DNA from: Podocnemis expansa
Lineage: Eukaryota; Chordata; Testudines; Podocnemididae
Assembly (NCBI GenBank): GCA_007922195.1
Contig: ML682007.1
Span: forward strand, 16,848,487-16,912,486
Direction: 5' to 3'
Length of the DNA: 64,000 bases
A program made the position numbers and the translations under genes. Every line of letters starts with the position of its first letter. Position 1 is the first letter of the stretch. Positions 21,049 through 32,083 of this stretch are shown piece by piece. The notes under the pieces are model-generated. The model saw only the letters and a program-made list of their open reading frames with translations. It was not told the DNA's origin and ran no database searches.

Positions 21049-22424
21049 ACTAGGAAGATGCAAAACTTTCTCCCCAACCCCAGGTTTTTAAACCTGTGAA
21101 AGCTCCTAGTGGAACTTTTCAACCCATAATCATCACTATGCAATTATGACTAGATTATCAATAAATGCAAAAAACCCGCAATCAACTAAATTAACACGAA
21201 CTCCATGTCAAGCTTTAATTTAATAAAAAAAAATCATCGTAGAATCCTTAGTGCTTAATACCCACAACAAAGGTTAATGGGAGAGAGAAAATCAGATCAA
21301 AGGGAAAATAGGTTCTGGTCACAATAACTTAAGTTGGGATGAATCACCCAAAAGGAAATAAGAAAGGGGGGGGGGGGAAATGAATTTATACCAAGTAAAT
21401 GGCTATGTATGGAGCCAGGTAACTTGGGTAGCATTAGCCTTAATGCACAGATGCTAACCCTCAAAACCTTCTCTTAGTTGCACCAGTCTCGAGTGTCTCT
21501 ACTGATTAATGTTGGGAGAAAAGTTGGGTGATATCATATTTTTTACTGGATCAACTTCTCTTGGTGAAAGTGAGAAATTTTCAAAACCTAAAGAAAAGCT
21601 CTGTGTCAGCCTGATAGCTTGTCTCTCTTAGCAATAGATAAAAGATATTACCTCATCGGCTTTGTTTTAATATCCTAAAACCAAAATGGCTACAAAAACA
21701 CAGCAAAGAATTCCTATGGGATCACTCCAGACTTATCCTGGTTTAACTGAGCACAGAATAGGGCCCATAAGCTTCTAATTGCTGCATTTTAAAACCTTAT
21801 TCTTCTTTACAGGCAGCTCAGTGCTTCCAACTTCAGTGAGTTAATCCCCCTCCCTCATCTCTTAAATCTGACTCACCATAGGATTCTTTCTTGTTCTGTG
21901 CCCCTGGGTGGGAAGTTGTTTTGCCTCCAGATTGGCTAGCTGCTCACTCCCTTTACAAAATGTCTTGGTCTTTTTAATAGAGGAATAGAAAAGAGAAGAG
22001 AACATGAGCTGGCAATAAACACTGATGGCAAGTTGTCCTTCGTGATGTGGTATTTTGAACTCTAGAATTACCTGTCCTCAGAGGAATCCAAAAGGCCCCC
22101 ATGATGCACATAATTTTGAGAATACTATGCCAGAAAAGAAAATTTCTTCTTTCATCCTAGCCATTGATTAGTTTATGACCTGGCCTGTCAGCATTAATAG
22201 ACTTTATACTTTTATTTTAGCTGCTATGACTGATGATGCTATTCTTAGCCCTAAAAGTGTCTCATCGTATTTTAAACCAAGGAGAGCTCTATGCCTCCCT
22301 AATACTTTGTAGTGGTGAATCCAGTTGCTGAATGCTGTGACTGTAGTATAGCTTTATGTTTACACTGTAACAACACCCGGTGCCACATTCAGAAGCAGGG
22401 TTTCATTGACAGGAATGATGACCA
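21049..22424. other. unique sequence
   Basis: Includes a 12-G run at 21366-21377. No genes or recognisable repeats. Confidence 0.4.
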
Positions 22425-22515
22425 GCACTAACGTCAGATTTAGGAGATCCAATTTAATTCCCTGCTGCATTATGATGTCCTGTGTGACCTTTGGCAAGAA
22501 ACTTAGGCCCAGATC
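22425..22515 (+). mobile_element. MIR-like fragment
   Basis: TTAATTCCCTGCTGCATTAT and GTCCTGTGTGACCTTTGGCA, then AGAAACTTAG, fit the central MIR core. It then passes into GGCCCAGATCCTCACAGGTA, a different old repeat. Confidence 0.4.
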
Positions 22516-23199
22516 CTCACAGGTAGTTAGCTGCCTAACTCCCACTGATTTCAAATTTGGGTATTGTGAGGATAAATCTAGTAAGGACTGTGAGGTGCAT
22601 GGATACTGTGGTTATGGGGGCCATAAAAGTACTTGAGACTGTGCATGCCATGGCACCAACATAGGGTCCAGAATTGCAAAGAGCTCTGTGAAGGCAATAA
22701 GGCTCCCTGGATGTACAAGACTCATTTGGAGCTCATTGCACACTCAAGGGCAGAGTAGTTGATGCTGTGTTTGCCTGGAAATAGCTCTCAATTCATGATG
22801 TTGGGAGGCATACAAAGGGCAGGGGACAGACAAATCAAATACATACAACTGTTATATATATATATATATATAAAACAAATGTTCATATGTTTGTATTTAG
22901 ATCTGTGATTGCATAAATATTAGACAGTCTCCTGTTGCCACTCAACTCATGTCCCTCACCCTGATTATTAACACGTGGTGGCTGCTTTTCTTGTAGGCAC
23001 CAAAACAGAAAGGGGTTCAGAAAGGGACTTGAATGCTAGGACAGTAGCCTTATGAGTATTCAGGGAGACCTAGATAGAGCAACAGTAGACATGTTATAAA
23101 AGGCACAATTTCTTTTTCCCTGACAAACACACTTTCAGGAGCATAGCATCCTTGTTGGCTGTTGGGTTTTCTCCACACAGGAGGCAGATGTCACAGCAG
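22516..23199. other. unique sequence with a TA microsatellite
   Basis: A (TA)n run lies at about 22853-22872. Nothing else is recognised. Confidence 0.4.
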
Positions 23200-23718
23200 A
23201 GGATCCTCCTGTGTTAGCAGGAGTGTTGCATGCAAGACACATGAAGTAATTCTTCCACTCTACTCAGCACTCGTGAGGCCTCAGTTGGAGCATTGTTCAG
23301 TTCTCGGCACTTGGAAAAGGGGTGGACAAATTGGAGAAAGTCCAGAAGAGAGCAATAAAAACTAATAAAGGTCTGAAGGACATGACTTATGAGGAAGGAC
23401 TGAAAAAATTTTATTTGTTTCATTTGAAGAAGAGAAGACTGAGTGGGGACATGAGAAACATGATGATAGCAATCTTCATGTACATAAAAAGCTGTTATAA
23501 AGATGAGGGTGATCAATTATTCTCTTTATCCACTGAGGAAAGGAGAAGAAACAATGGGGCTTAAATTTCAGCAAGAGGGATTTAGGTTATACATTAAGAG
23601 AAACCTCTACATGGTAAGGATAGTTAAGCCCTGGAACAAATTAGCTAGGAAGGTTGTGGAATCGCTGGCAGTGGAGATTTTTAGAACAGGCGACAGACGT
23701 CTATCAGTGATGGTCTAG
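23200..23718 (+). pseudogene. CR1 LINE ORF2 C-terminal remnant (5' part of a split CR1 copy)
   Basis: Three overlapping frames together cover the end of CR1 ORF2. One has LYSALVRPQLEHCS (about 23250-23300), one DKLEKVQKRAIKTNKGLKDM (from 23325) continuing to a LKKRRLSGDM motif, and one FRLYIKRNLY with VKPWNKLARKVVES (to 23718). The family normally reads these in one frame, so frameshifts have broken it. The order and spacing match CR1 downstream of the reverse transcriptase domain. It ends at GATGGTCTAG, where a hAT element interrupts it. Confidence 0.85.
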
Positions 23719-24052
23719 CAGGGGTCTGCAACCTATGGCTCTGGAGCCACATGCGGCTTTTTGGCTATGCTGTTGTGTCTCTGGGCTTCCCCATTCCTGC
23801 CATCAGGGGACCCTGAAGGTGGCCCATACCAGGCTTTGGGCTCCTCCCTAACAAGGAGGGATCCTGCAGGGGGCCGGCTCCTGATTTTGGGCTCCCCTCC
23901 ATAAGCCCGCCATGGGACCCTGTAACAGGCACCCTGGCCCAGCTCCAAACTTCCTCCACCAGGAGGCTACACCCATTGAAAATCTCAAAACAGGTGGTTA
24001 TTGAAGGAATTTTTAAAACAATTCTTCTTATCTTTTGGGTTGCCGACTCCTG
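23719..24052. mobile_element. hAT-type DNA transposon inserted in the CR1
   Basis: The left end CAGGGGTCTGCAACC and the right end GGGTTGCCGACTCCTG are inverted repeats. It separates GATGGTCTAG from ATAATACTGAG, which are contiguous in CR1 copies I remember. The 8 bases before it are TGGTCTAG. After it GTAG precedes ATAAT, so one copy of the duplication looks eroded by a small deletion. It is 334 bp and encodes nothing credible. Confidence 0.8.
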
Positions 24053-24115
24053 GTAGATAATACTGAGCCCTTCTCAAGGTTCCTTCCAATTCTATATTTC
24101 TGTGATTCTATTGTT
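24053..24115 (+). mobile_element. CR1 LINE 3' tail (3' part of the split copy)
   Basis: ATAATACTGAGCCCTTCTCA followed by GGTTCCTTCCAATTCTATAT and GTGATTCTATTG is the CR1 3' terminus with its short tail repeats. It completes the element begun at 23200. Confidence 0.8.
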
Positions 24116-24929
24116 CCTTCCATGGGCCACCCACAACTCTATTCAGATGGCTTCTGACCTTTCACTTCAAAGTCATTGATCACAAATCATGATATGTCAA
24201 TGTGGTGGAAGACGTGCAGACTGTATTTTCAGTTCCAGTGCCAATGTGGCTATGGGCTGTAAAGTCACATGAGACCATACTGATGAAAAAAGACAAGAAA
24301 ACACCAATAAACAATTTAAAAAGAGAAAAGAATCCTGTTTGGGGAACTGCTGGCTCCTGAGTAATATGTGATGCGACACTCTGCCATCTGTTTATCTTAG
24401 CCTAGTTTGGATGGGAGTAGCTGAGGTCCTGTAACAACACAAGCATAGAACGAAAATGGGAGCAGGATGATTTATGACCCCTCTGCATTTTGATTACTTT
24501 GGTAGTGATGAATGTTGCATAGATGAGTTTTTTTCCCCTCTCCAATCAATAAGTTGTTCAGGGCACTCTGATTAGCGAGGATCATCTGTAGGGTGATAGT
24601 GTAATTCAAGGCTCAGGTTGTGGCTAGCTCCATGCATGTGAAAGTACGTGGTGAGGATGGTAGGGTGCAAGGAAATTGTTTCAAAGAATATTAAGCACCT
24701 ACCCTGCTTTTATGCTCCCCCCCGCAAGAGGCTAACTGCATCTTTAGACATCTTTAAATACCTTTGGAAATCTGGCTAATGGCCTCAGCTTGAGCTCCTA
24801 GTGCAGGTCTTATACCTTACCTCTGCATAGACATTCAGTCTCTAGCCTTCCTGATGAGTTCCTAGCCTTCCCTTCCATTAAGGGGACAATTGTGACAGCC
24901 CCCTTTAGGAATTGTTCTAAGGCTGCCAA
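24116..24929. other. unique sequence
   Basis: Nothing recognised. Confidence 0.4.
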
Positions 24930-24990
24930 AGTGCCACAGGACTCCTTGGCTGTTTTGCTGAAGTAGATTAACATGGCTGCCCCTTTGGAT
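24930..24990. mobile_element. foldback element, right-end fragment
   Basis: GTGCCACAGGACTCCTTGGC, TGTTTTGCTGAAGTAGATTA and ACATGGCTGCCCCTTTGGAT are the right arm and tail of the foldback family. Confidence 0.7.
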
Positions 24991-26599
24991 CATGGGGTCT
25001 GGTCACACCATAACAACAAATATTGTCTAGGTCCTCAGGAATCCTTTTGTTGATGCCTGGGTTCTCATAGCCCCAAAGGCTAGTCTGACAGATAGGCCAG
25101 CCATGTTCCCATTGCCCGTCTCCTTTATAGCTGCAAAATGGGGTTGCACAGAATGCCTGTAATGACTTTACACCATCTGATGATCCACCCAGTCCTGAAA
25201 CAATCTTTAACTGCCACATAGGCTGGCTTTGCATTGCTAGAATAGCACCAAAAAAAACCCCTTGAGAAACATGATACTCGATCTCTTTACCATCTGGAGA
25301 CTGGAAGAAGTGTTTTCAGAATAAAAAATGAAAGCTCCTCTCAAAACTATCCCAGGCAGTCAGCGTCTGAAGTTTAATGGTACTGTGACACCTAAAACCA
25401 GGAGCATAGTTAGAGCTTACTTTTTGGCAGAGCCTGTGACTGTCGCAGGTGGGTCTGCCACCTGAGTGCTGGAAAAACTATCACTTCCCACTTCCCGCCA
25501 TGTGACCAGTCTGGAAGTTCAGGAAAGTGACCTGCTAAGAAATTAAGCAGCCCAATGCTCCAGTTGCCAAGGCAGAGGTGGTACAGGACCATCCATAGCT
25601 ACTCCAGCAGCTCATGTGTAGCAAAACAGGGCACCTTACTTGTTCCCACAAGAAACGCTTAAGGTGCCTAATGCCAGGTGGGTGCCTAATGTTAGAGGAT
25701 TGCAATGCAGAGCCAGGTGCCTGCCTCAGAGGGGGGTCGGACTTAGCACTCACCCCTCTCATTATCATCTCCACACCAATATGCTGACTTTTGTGGTTTG
25801 CTGTCTGAGCCTCACCTCTCTCATTCAACAGGGAACCAAGCCAGTAACTCAGTACTGTGGATCACAAATGTTCTTCTTGTGATTTTCTAAGTGCTGAGGC
25901 ACACTGTGTTGCCCTACCTAAATCTCACCCTAAAAGTCCTGTTAGAGTGTTGTTTGGTATTTTTGTGGTGCTTTTGACTCAATAGCTTCTTGTGGACCAT
26001 AAGCAGCCAGAACTAATGAGCTGTTAAGAACAAAAATGGGATCAAAACACTCCGAAGTTTCGGAGACAAAGTGTTTGGATCTTGAGTTTTGGATCAGTCC
26101 ATTATGGAACACTTGATCCCCTTGCAGCTTTTGGATTTTAAACATCACCTATGTTTCCTGGCATTCAGATTCAGGCCTTTGATTGGAATTAATCTGTAAA
26201 ACAACACTGCAAATAGAAAAACTATTTCCATGCAAATGTCCTCACACTGATTAGGAGAAAGGAATAAGCGCAGTTGTTCATTGTTCTCAAAAAATTGGCA
26301 TCCACATTTCTCTAAATATGAAATTCCTAATAATCACATAACTTAGCTCCAGTTGACAGGACACCTTTAGTTTAATAGATATGAATAGTTATGTATTTGA
26401 AGTACTCTATTAGCATGCAGGAGCACATAGCAAGTAAATATCTGGCCAGTCATTATCAGGAAATTGCAGCTTTATTTTAGTGAGTATATTAATGTGTGCA
26501 CCGTGCACCTGTCATATCTGTCCATTGGACAAATGTATTTATAAAATATGATTTAATTGGTCAAGTTTGGGGCTAAGCAACATTCAAAAAAACGGATGG
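24991..26599. other. unclassified sequence, possibly partly old repeats
   Basis: A segment at about 25640-25760 has repeated GGTGCCTAATG motifs and may be an old repeat. The open frames (up to 97 codons) have no recognisable motif. Confidence 0.3.
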
Positions 26600-26695
26600 T
26601 TCAGTGGCTTGGGTTTTGCCCTGGGACTAAGGACCGATTCACTGCTTTGCTCTAGCCTTCCTCTGTGACCTTGTGTTACCCAGCATTTCTCAGAC
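26600..26695 (+). mobile_element. MIR-like fragment
   Basis: GGTTCAGTGGCTTGGGTTTT, GGACTAAGGACCGATTCACT and CCTCTGTGACCTTGTG are consistent with a divergent MIR core. Confidence 0.35.
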
Positions 26696-27318
26696 TTGTG
26701 ACTTTCTTACTGTGAGTCAACATCAGGACATAAATCAGGGAAAACACTCAGGACATAAACCAAGGAAAACACAGGCCTCCGTCTGCTAAATGGCTAGCAC
26801 AGACAAGTCAGAATCAAGTGCTTTTACTCTAGAACCATGCCTTTATTTGACTCCAGCGCTCCCAACAGAATGCCTTTACTTAAAAGTCTCTACATTATTA
26901 ATCTCAAGCACGCACAAACAATAGGTTGTAAAGTGTCTCCAAACAATAGTTACCTATGGTCTAAAGGGCTCTTGAATGGTCAAACAGCAAGGTTCAAGTG
27001 GCCAGCTGTCCATCTGTCACTGGGGATTTCAAGAGGTGTCCAGAAAGTCAAATCCAAAATCCTCAGACATTTCTACTTCTTTTATGTTAGTAGCTGCTGC
27101 AATGACGTCAATATGTCAATCAAAGAAAACCTTTAAGCAAGCTCTTGTAAGCTAGAAGTTATATAGCTGTGATTTTGCAGCGTTTGCAGTCTCATGCCGC
27201 ACCCCCCCCCCGCCCCAAGGTAAAATATCCTTTTTCACAGACACTGCCCCAGCACTTAGAAAGTAGCAGGATAGGATAGTACAGGATTATGCTCAGTTCT
27301 TGAGGGCACATCTACTAT
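26696..27318. other. unique sequence
   Basis: A 10-C run lies at 27202-27211. A 99-codon plus-strand frame (26837-27136) has no recognisable motif. Confidence 0.35.
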
Positions 27319-27495
27319 CAGGGGCGTTGCTGGATAGCAAAAAGACCTGGGGCACAGGCCCACAGGCTCCACCTGTGCTAGACCCTGCCCCTGTCATGGG
27401 CCCACCCCCAATAGGCCACACCCACAACAGACAACCTCTCTCCCCCCCCCATTACCCAACAGGCCCTACCCCTATCCTGGGCCCCACTTGAAACT
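27319..27495. mobile_element. partial hAT-like element
   Basis: The segment begins CAGGGGCGTTGC, a typical hAT terminus, and continues with repeated GGGCCCACCCC and GGCCACACCC blocks. The matching right end was not found, so it is truncated or decayed. Confidence 0.5.
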
Positions 27496-28778
27496 GGAGT
27501 TCACATGAAATATTTTGAAGTGGGGAAGTTCCACATGAAATAGAAATTTTGGAAACATGGAGATGTGATGTTTGTAAAAGGAAATATAGTCCCTGGGGCC
27601 ATGCCAGCTGATGACTAAAATTGAAGCTGTCAGTTTCTAGCCAGCAGCTGTCTAGGCACCAATGCAGTCTGACCATGTCGATTTCCATGGATTATCCTGG
27701 TCCAGAGTGTTTAGCCTCTGTACCACTCTCCCACCACACAGAGGCCCCATGCCATGCTGTGATACAACTCCTCCTTCATACCCCTCTGCTCATTTTAGTT
27801 TTAATGCAATCATTCTCCTCCAGTGTTCCCTACAAATGAATCAAGGTGCTGGCAATATCCTCTTAAAAGCTCACTGACCATGTGAGGAGGACATATAAAA
27901 ATTCTCCTCCTCTGACAAGGCATATCTTTCCCTATCTCCTGTAGGTTTCTGTTGCTAAACATCAGGAGTCAGGGAGATCAGTAAATAGGATTGGGAGGGA
28001 GGGTGGTAGATGAGACCATCCCTGGGACTTCCAGTCAACTTGTTTAGAGTCTCCAGGTACTGGAGAAGTAGATGGCATCTAGGTGCCCAGATGAGAGATG
28101 ACACGCTGCTGACCCATGCTGAAGACACCTACCACTGCAGTTCTCAAGCTTTTGAAATAGAGCTCACACCTCTCCTGAACTTTGCTGTAATGCTTGCCCT
28201 CCACTTTGAGTGGCAGCATGAGATTGTGGAGCAGGGGAGTGGAAGGATGGTAGCACAGCAGCTGCAATTTGCCATGCTGGGCTGCTTATACCCCAGGGCA
28301 GGAAATTTAAAAAGGCTCTGACCCTCTCCCACCTTCTAGGTGTATGCAACCCAGGTAGGGGAAGTTGGGGAGCTCATGAGGCAAGTAGGCAGGCTGGCTA
28401 GGGCTGACAGTGCAGTGCTGTGAGCAGGGTCACACCAAACTGGCTGACCCAGCCAGACAGCCTGCCTTCTGCCTCCCCAGCAAATAGCCAAAGAGAGGAC
28501 AACAAAGTGAACTGAGAAGAAAGCAGAGAAGCCTCCCGCAGTATTCCTCCCACCCTGCCCTTAGCTCCTGCCAGACTCCCAATCCCCCTTTTGGGGAAAC
28601 AAAGCAGAGAGGATTTAGCAGCAAAAACTAAGTAAGCCCACTCTTACAGGAAAGAGTGAGTCCAAACCAAAAATACAGCATTACTGGGATCACTCTATCC
28701 AATGCAAGACGGACAACATTACAGGAATTCACAATGAAGTACAACAACTGTAAAACGAGAAAGGCACATTCAAAGAAT
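27496..28778. other. unique to low-copy sequence
   Basis: Several open frames of 60-103 codons overlap on both strands at 28010-28350, with no domain content. No repeat is recognised with confidence. Confidence 0.35.
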
Positions 28779-28960
28779 AACAAGTTTATTTATTGCTAGA
28801 GCTTTTGTGGGTGAAATCCCACTTTGTCAGACACTTGAAAATGGTTTCCAAATAGGATTTCGCTCGTGTGATAAATAAATGTGTTACTCTTTAAAAGTAC
28901 CACAGGACTCTTTTCTATTTTTACTGGATTAGACTAACATGGCTACCCCTCCTGGAACTT
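28779..28960. mobile_element. foldback element, copy lacking the left outer arm
   Basis: AACAAGTTTATTTATTGCTA, TGGGTGAAATCCCACTTTGT, then the inverted arm GGATTTCGCTCGTGTGATAA and TAAAAGTACCACAGGACTC, ending with the tail TTAGACTAACATGGCTACCC and TGGAACTT. Confidence 0.75.
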
Positions 28961-29182
28961 TTCAGTAAAAGGATGGTTAACTTTGTGGCATGCTGCCTGA
29001 TGTGTACTTATGTTGTGCATTCATAGGAGGGCAAAACTGAAGAGCAGAATAGTGACATTAAGTAGTGACATTATTGGTAGGTCAAGCCTCACTCATGATC
29101 TCCCAACAGAACTCTCAAATCTCAGGAATTTTTTCCCCAGGCCCAGTCTGCTAATATTTGCTCAGTCTTCTGTAGCCACAAT

Positions 29183-30374
29183 CAGTGGTGGCTTTTGGGG
29201 TAGGTAAAGCAGGTGCCTGCCTAGGGCCCCAATCAATAAGAGGCCCTGTCTTCAATCTGGTAGACAGAAATGAAAACAGAGAAAAATATAGAAATTTTTT
29301 TCCCATATAGCAGAGCTAGTAGGACTGGAAGCCTAAGCACTTTACACTCTTGGCTCATCAAGGCAAACTATCATTAGGATCTGTGCTTCATCTGAAATGC
29401 AGATTTCACCATTCTCTGCCCATCACCTTCACATTGATATGCTAAAAAAGCAGGAGCAAGCAATAGACAGCCCAAGGACAGGAACTTTTACAATGGCCTC
29501 AGCTTTTAATTCCTCAGTATGGCCATTTACTTTGCCATTTTTTAATTTTGTGAAATACTGCCCTTTTCTTTTCTACCTGTACTTTTGCATTTTCCTTTGA
29601 CTTTGTGGCAATTTTTACTTTGACTTTTTTAGCTCAGGTTACCAGGTAGGTCCATATAGGCTGCTACATCTAAATACAGTGCTTTCCTTTGGCAATCATT
29701 ACATCTGTGTGTGCTGTCTGTGCAGTATGTCTTTCTTTTGATAAGTAATTTTTTAGCTTCCTTTGTACTTTATTTAGTATTTTGAGGGGGCCAGAGTCTT
29801 ATAAACTTGAGTACTTCAGAGAAATTTCATTGAAATTTGGTGTTTTTCATTTATAGCTACACACTAGAAACCTCCTTTTCAATTATTTTTATTTATTATA
29901 ATTATTTGTATTAAATATCTCTAGTGCACATAACCCCAAGCCCATATGAAAAATTTGTAAGATTTGACTGTCAAACTTTTAAATGTGGTATTTTAGTTAT
30001 TTTTGAGCCATCATTAATGTTACCACTTCTTATTTATCAATTAATGCTCACACTTTTCAAAAAAAATTAAAATGTTCACTTCAACTGTGAAGTTCAGCAT
30101 TAGCTGCTTTATGTTAAGTGAATGATGATCAACTTACAAGCTTCATGATGGGAAGATCTTTAAAAATACTATAGCCAAGAATAATTTACGAGTTCCAGAG
30201 GGATAATCATATTAGTTTGGTTCAGTAAAACAAACAACAAATCCTGGGGGGTGATATGGGGCAGTTAAGGGTGCAGCGGGGACTGGAACCACAGGGAAGG
30301 TAGCAGTTAGAGCCAATGGTGGGCCCCACAATAGGTCTTGGACTAGGGCTCCCAATTGCATAAGGCCACCTCTG
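29183..30374. mobile_element. 1.2-kb hAT-type DNA transposon relic
   Basis: The left end CAGTGGTGGCTTTT is inverted at the right end AAGGCCACCTCTG. The flanks GCCACAAT (29175-29182) and GCTACAAT (30375-30382) agree at 7 of 8 bases, as expected for a hAT duplication. The GGGCCCC-rich segments at both ends fit a common terminal structure, while the centre is AT-rich. No transposase frame survives. A foldback-element fragment is nested at 30191-30246. Confidence 0.7.
30191..30246 (-). mobile_element. foldback element fragment, inverted, inside the hAT relic
   Basis: AGTTCCAGAGGGATAATCAT and TTGGTTCAGTAAAACAAACA are the reverse complement of the foldback family's terminal tail. Confidence 0.65.
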
Positions 30375-30691
30375 GCTACAATGTAGGGGTGGCTCCTTTA
30401 ATCAGAGATGTCTGTATCATTCAGCTAGTTAGATGGTAATTGTGGTCAATCAATCAAGACAGGCTGGCAATTGAGACTGGCCCATTCTCACATTTAAATG
30501 AACATACACAGCATATGCCTAAACCAGCTTTCACCAAGTATGCAAAATGGAGTACAGTGTTTAAGCAGGAATTCCAAACTGGCAATATGGAGTCTTGTGT
30601 CAGGGTTACAGAATTATTTCACTTATGACACTAAAGAACATATATCCAACATTAATTAACATGTACTTTAAAGGTAAACACAATTAATTAT

Positions 30692-30954
30692 AACAAAGAG
30701 TTGTGTGGCACTTTAAGACTAACAGATTTATTCTGTTAGTCTTAAAGTGCCACACAACTCCTAGTTNNNNNNNNNNNNNNNNNNNNNNNNNNNNNNNNNN
30801 NNNNNNNNNNNNNNNNNNNNNNNNNNNNNNNNNNNNNNNNNNNNNNNNNNNNNNNNNNNNNNNNNNAATAAATCTGTTAGTCTTAAAGTGCCACACAACT
30901 CCTAGTTTTTTTTTTTACTGGACTAGACTAACATGGCTATCCCTTTTGAAATTA
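30692..30954. mobile_element. foldback element containing an assembly gap
   Basis: AACAAAGAGTTGTGTGGCAC starts the left arm and the family tail GGACTAGACTAACATGGCTA ends it. ACAATTAATTAT occurs immediately before (30680-30691) and after (30955-30966), a 12-bp direct repeat that looks like a target duplication. The middle is replaced by 100 Ns. The arm beside the gap is repeated on the other side, see findings. Confidence 0.75.
30767..30866. other. assembly gap, exactly 100 N
   Basis: One hundred consecutive N, the usual placeholder for a gap of unknown length. Confidence 0.99.
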
Positions 30955-31129
30955 ACAATTAATTATCTCTGACCCTCCATATTATCTGTCCCTGCCCCAC
31001 ACCTCCAGTCACTTTCTGCTTAATGTAGAACAATCTCTCACAAAAGAGAACAATTTCAAGCACAGGATAAATACTAGGCACAGCATATGGTGGTGTTCAG
31101 CAGAGTTCACCTTTACAAATAATAGCACT

Positions 31130-31605
31130 GTTGATGAGGTTACCCTCCCAGACCACCTGCTGCCCCAGCCTCACAACTGAGGCAACAAGGCAAGGGGCAG
31201 GAGACCCCACAGTTGTGCCAGGCCAGCCCCACCACCATGTGAGACCCTGTGGTCAGACCAGGCTGCTCCACCACCTGGGCATGTGGTGAGGGCTGGGGAC
31301 CCCAGGCCAGGCCAGCCCTGACACATGGGCATGGGCTGAGGGCAGGAGACTCTGGGTTGGCATCTGAGCCTCATCCCCTGAGCCGTGGGGGGCTGCCTGG
31401 CCAGGGCTGCATCACAGCAGCCTGGCCACCAACCTGATCCCCAGGGAGCCTTGGCTGAGGGATGGTCCCTGGCTCACCAGCCTTCTGCTGGACTGACTAG
31501 GCCCACCTGGTGCTCAGGTGAGGAGCTCCATTTCCAGGCCACTCCCCCTGAGGCCCCTAGGCCATGGGGGGTCCCCCCTACAGGCACTGGGGAGATGCTC
31601 ATGGA
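31130..31605. repeat. GC-rich, CpG-poor low-complexity sequence
   Basis: Rich in CCTG, GGGCC and CCAGG motifs with few CpG dinucleotides, so it is not a CpG island. It leads into the tandem array. Several frames are open on both strands only because stop codons are rare at this composition. Confidence 0.6.
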
Positions 31606-31960
31606 CCCAGCTGGGACCTAGAGGCCATGAGGGGAATGCCCCCAGCCCAGGGGTACCCCCTGCCAATCCCAGCTGGGCTCCAGAGGTCTATGGGCACCCC
31701 CTGGTCTCACCCAGGGCCCAGAAGCCCAGGGGTAGCCCCCGAGTCCCACCTGGGCCCCAGAGGTCTGGGGACACCCCCACCAGTCCCACATGGGCCCCAG
31801 AGATTTTGGGGTACCCCTGCCCATCCCACCTGGGGCCTGGATGCCTATTGGCACCCCCACAGCCCCACCAGGGGCCCAAAGGCCTGGGAGAATCCCCAGA
31901 CCCCACCCTACCTGGGACCCAGAAGCCAGGGACTCATTCCCTGCTTTCACCCAGGGGCTG
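31606..31960. repeat. 40-bp minisatellite, about eight units
   Basis: Units containing TCCCACCTGGGCCCCAGAGG recur at about 31664, 31704, 31743, 31783, 31823, 31862 and 31902, giving a period close to 40 bases. An irregular unit precedes the run and another follows near 31944. Since 40 is not a multiple of three, each unit shifts frame. The 184- and 284-codon frames across it (31518-32072 and 31564-32418) therefore do not encode a repeated protein. The low stop content comes from base composition. Confidence 0.85.
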
Positions 31961-32083
31961 GAGCCCATGCAGGGAAGCCCCCCTCAGCCCCAGGCAGCCC
32001 CTCCAGCCAGGGCTGTCCCGGGGGGGGCGGGGCCCAGGGCAAATCAGTTTGTGCAGGGTCCCCCCATTTTAAACTTTGCAGTG

